From Diadema setosum (taxonomy: Eukaryota > Echinodermata > Echinoidea > Diadematoida > Diadematidae), in assembly GCF_964275005.1 (NCBI RefSeq), contig NC_092693.1, forward strand, positions 19,585,206-19,649,205: 64,000 bases of DNA, in the 5' to 3' direction. Shown here in pieces: positions 63,434-64,000 of this stretch. Below the pieces are notes generated by a model. That model ran no database searches. It saw only the letters and a list, made by a program, of their open reading frames with translations, and was not told where the DNA came from. Within the stretch, counting starts at the first letter, position 1, and every line of letters starts with the position of its first letter. The position numbers and the translations under genes were made by a program.

Positions 63434-64000
63434 GAATAGATAAGGAAAAATAAAAACAAATCTAACAATGTCATATTTCATATAATACTCATGCATAGAC
63501 CTGTCCAGTTTGGGTGCTGTTTGTAATATTAATGTCTATATCAGGGCTTTGGTATGCCTAACAGTAGTCGATTTGTGGACTGAAAATTTGAAATACATAC
63601 TGTAGCAGTGTACCAAACTTATTGCATAACCCACTGAAACTTCTTTTCTTCTTGTTTTGGCTACAGCATCTCAAGCCCCCTTTCTCAGGCTTGTCGTGTC
63701 ATTATAGTCTTTCATACCGTAGCGTTGTAGTATGATGTGACAATTGTTACCTACTTTCGAATGGGGACCATGTGACCCTTTAAGACAGTGACCTTTTGGA
63801 TGCCCTCATAAATTCCTGATCCAGTCATGCCATGCCAAGTGGGATGAGAGAGAGGTTGTCCCCTCAGTCTCATCAATCAGTAACCAGCCATTATCACGGC
63901 CCAGAGAGGGGAACCCACTAGACCACAGCCCTGCATTCCGGAGACTCATCCTATATGGCCTTCATACACACATCAACCTGGAAAGTGAATGACCATCGCC
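63434..64000. other. Unique sequence at the right edge
   Basis: No supported exon. A TTTTGGCTACAG acceptor-like site near 63,666 is followed by stops in all frames within about 60 bases. Confidence 0.5.

Overview
The window is animal nuclear DNA: AT-rich, intron-rich and crowded with DNA-transposon relics, microsatellites and homopolymer runs. The mix of repeats (pogo/Tigger elements, TTAA-flanked palindromic elements, mobile repeats full of TGACCTTTGACC, Tx1/L1-like LINEs) and the divergence of the two genes from their human counterparts suggest a marine deuterostome invertebrate, most likely an echinoderm. That assignment is an inference from repeat style and is not proven. There is no operon, CRISPR array, rRNA or recognisable tRNA gene.

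Region 1 (1-4,358, minus strand) holds the first six coding exons of a HEAT-repeat gene of the MROH1 (maestro heat-like repeat family member 1) type. It runs off the left edge of the window. Splice sites and reading phase agree across all six exons.

Region 2 (4,359-12,221) is intergenic. It carries a compound AT/GT/GATA microsatellite, a decayed palindromic repeat, a 2.07-kb non-autonomous pogo-like element with an internal 192-bp minisatellite, and a 1.3-kb mobile repeat made of nuclear-receptor-like TGACCT half-sites.

Region 3 (12,222-26,015, minus strand) is a complete 16-exon gene for paraplegin (SPG7), the mitochondrial inner-membrane m-AAA protease subunit. All exons join in phase to an 862-residue protein with a mitochondrial-type N-terminus, two membrane segments, Walker A and B motifs, arginine fingers and an intact HESGH zinc-protease site. 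Its introns hold at least eight small inverted-repeat elements and a large ATT microsatellite.

Region 4 (26,016-36,700) is repeat-rich. It contains a 5'-truncated LINE with a perfect 17-bp target-site duplication, a 294-bp palindrome built of GAGTGAA units, and a 1,172-bp foldback element with a perfect 8-bp target-site duplication.

Region 5 (36,700-64,000) contains no host exon I can support. Its one long coding region is an apparently intact 547-residue Tigger/pogo transposase inside a complete 3.76-kb element with terminal inverted repeats and TA duplications. Two short elements elsewhere in the window (12,670 and 42,250) look like internal-deletion derivatives of the same family. The rest is unique AT-rich DNA, further TTAA- and TA-flanked elements, and microsatellites.

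The two host genes lie in the same orientation about 8 kb apart. Nothing in the sequence indicates that they act together. I found no convincing new multi-gene system. The most interesting material is the transposon content: the intact transposase with a C-terminal PCNA-binding-type motif, the foldback element, and the dispersed DR1-like half-site arrays.
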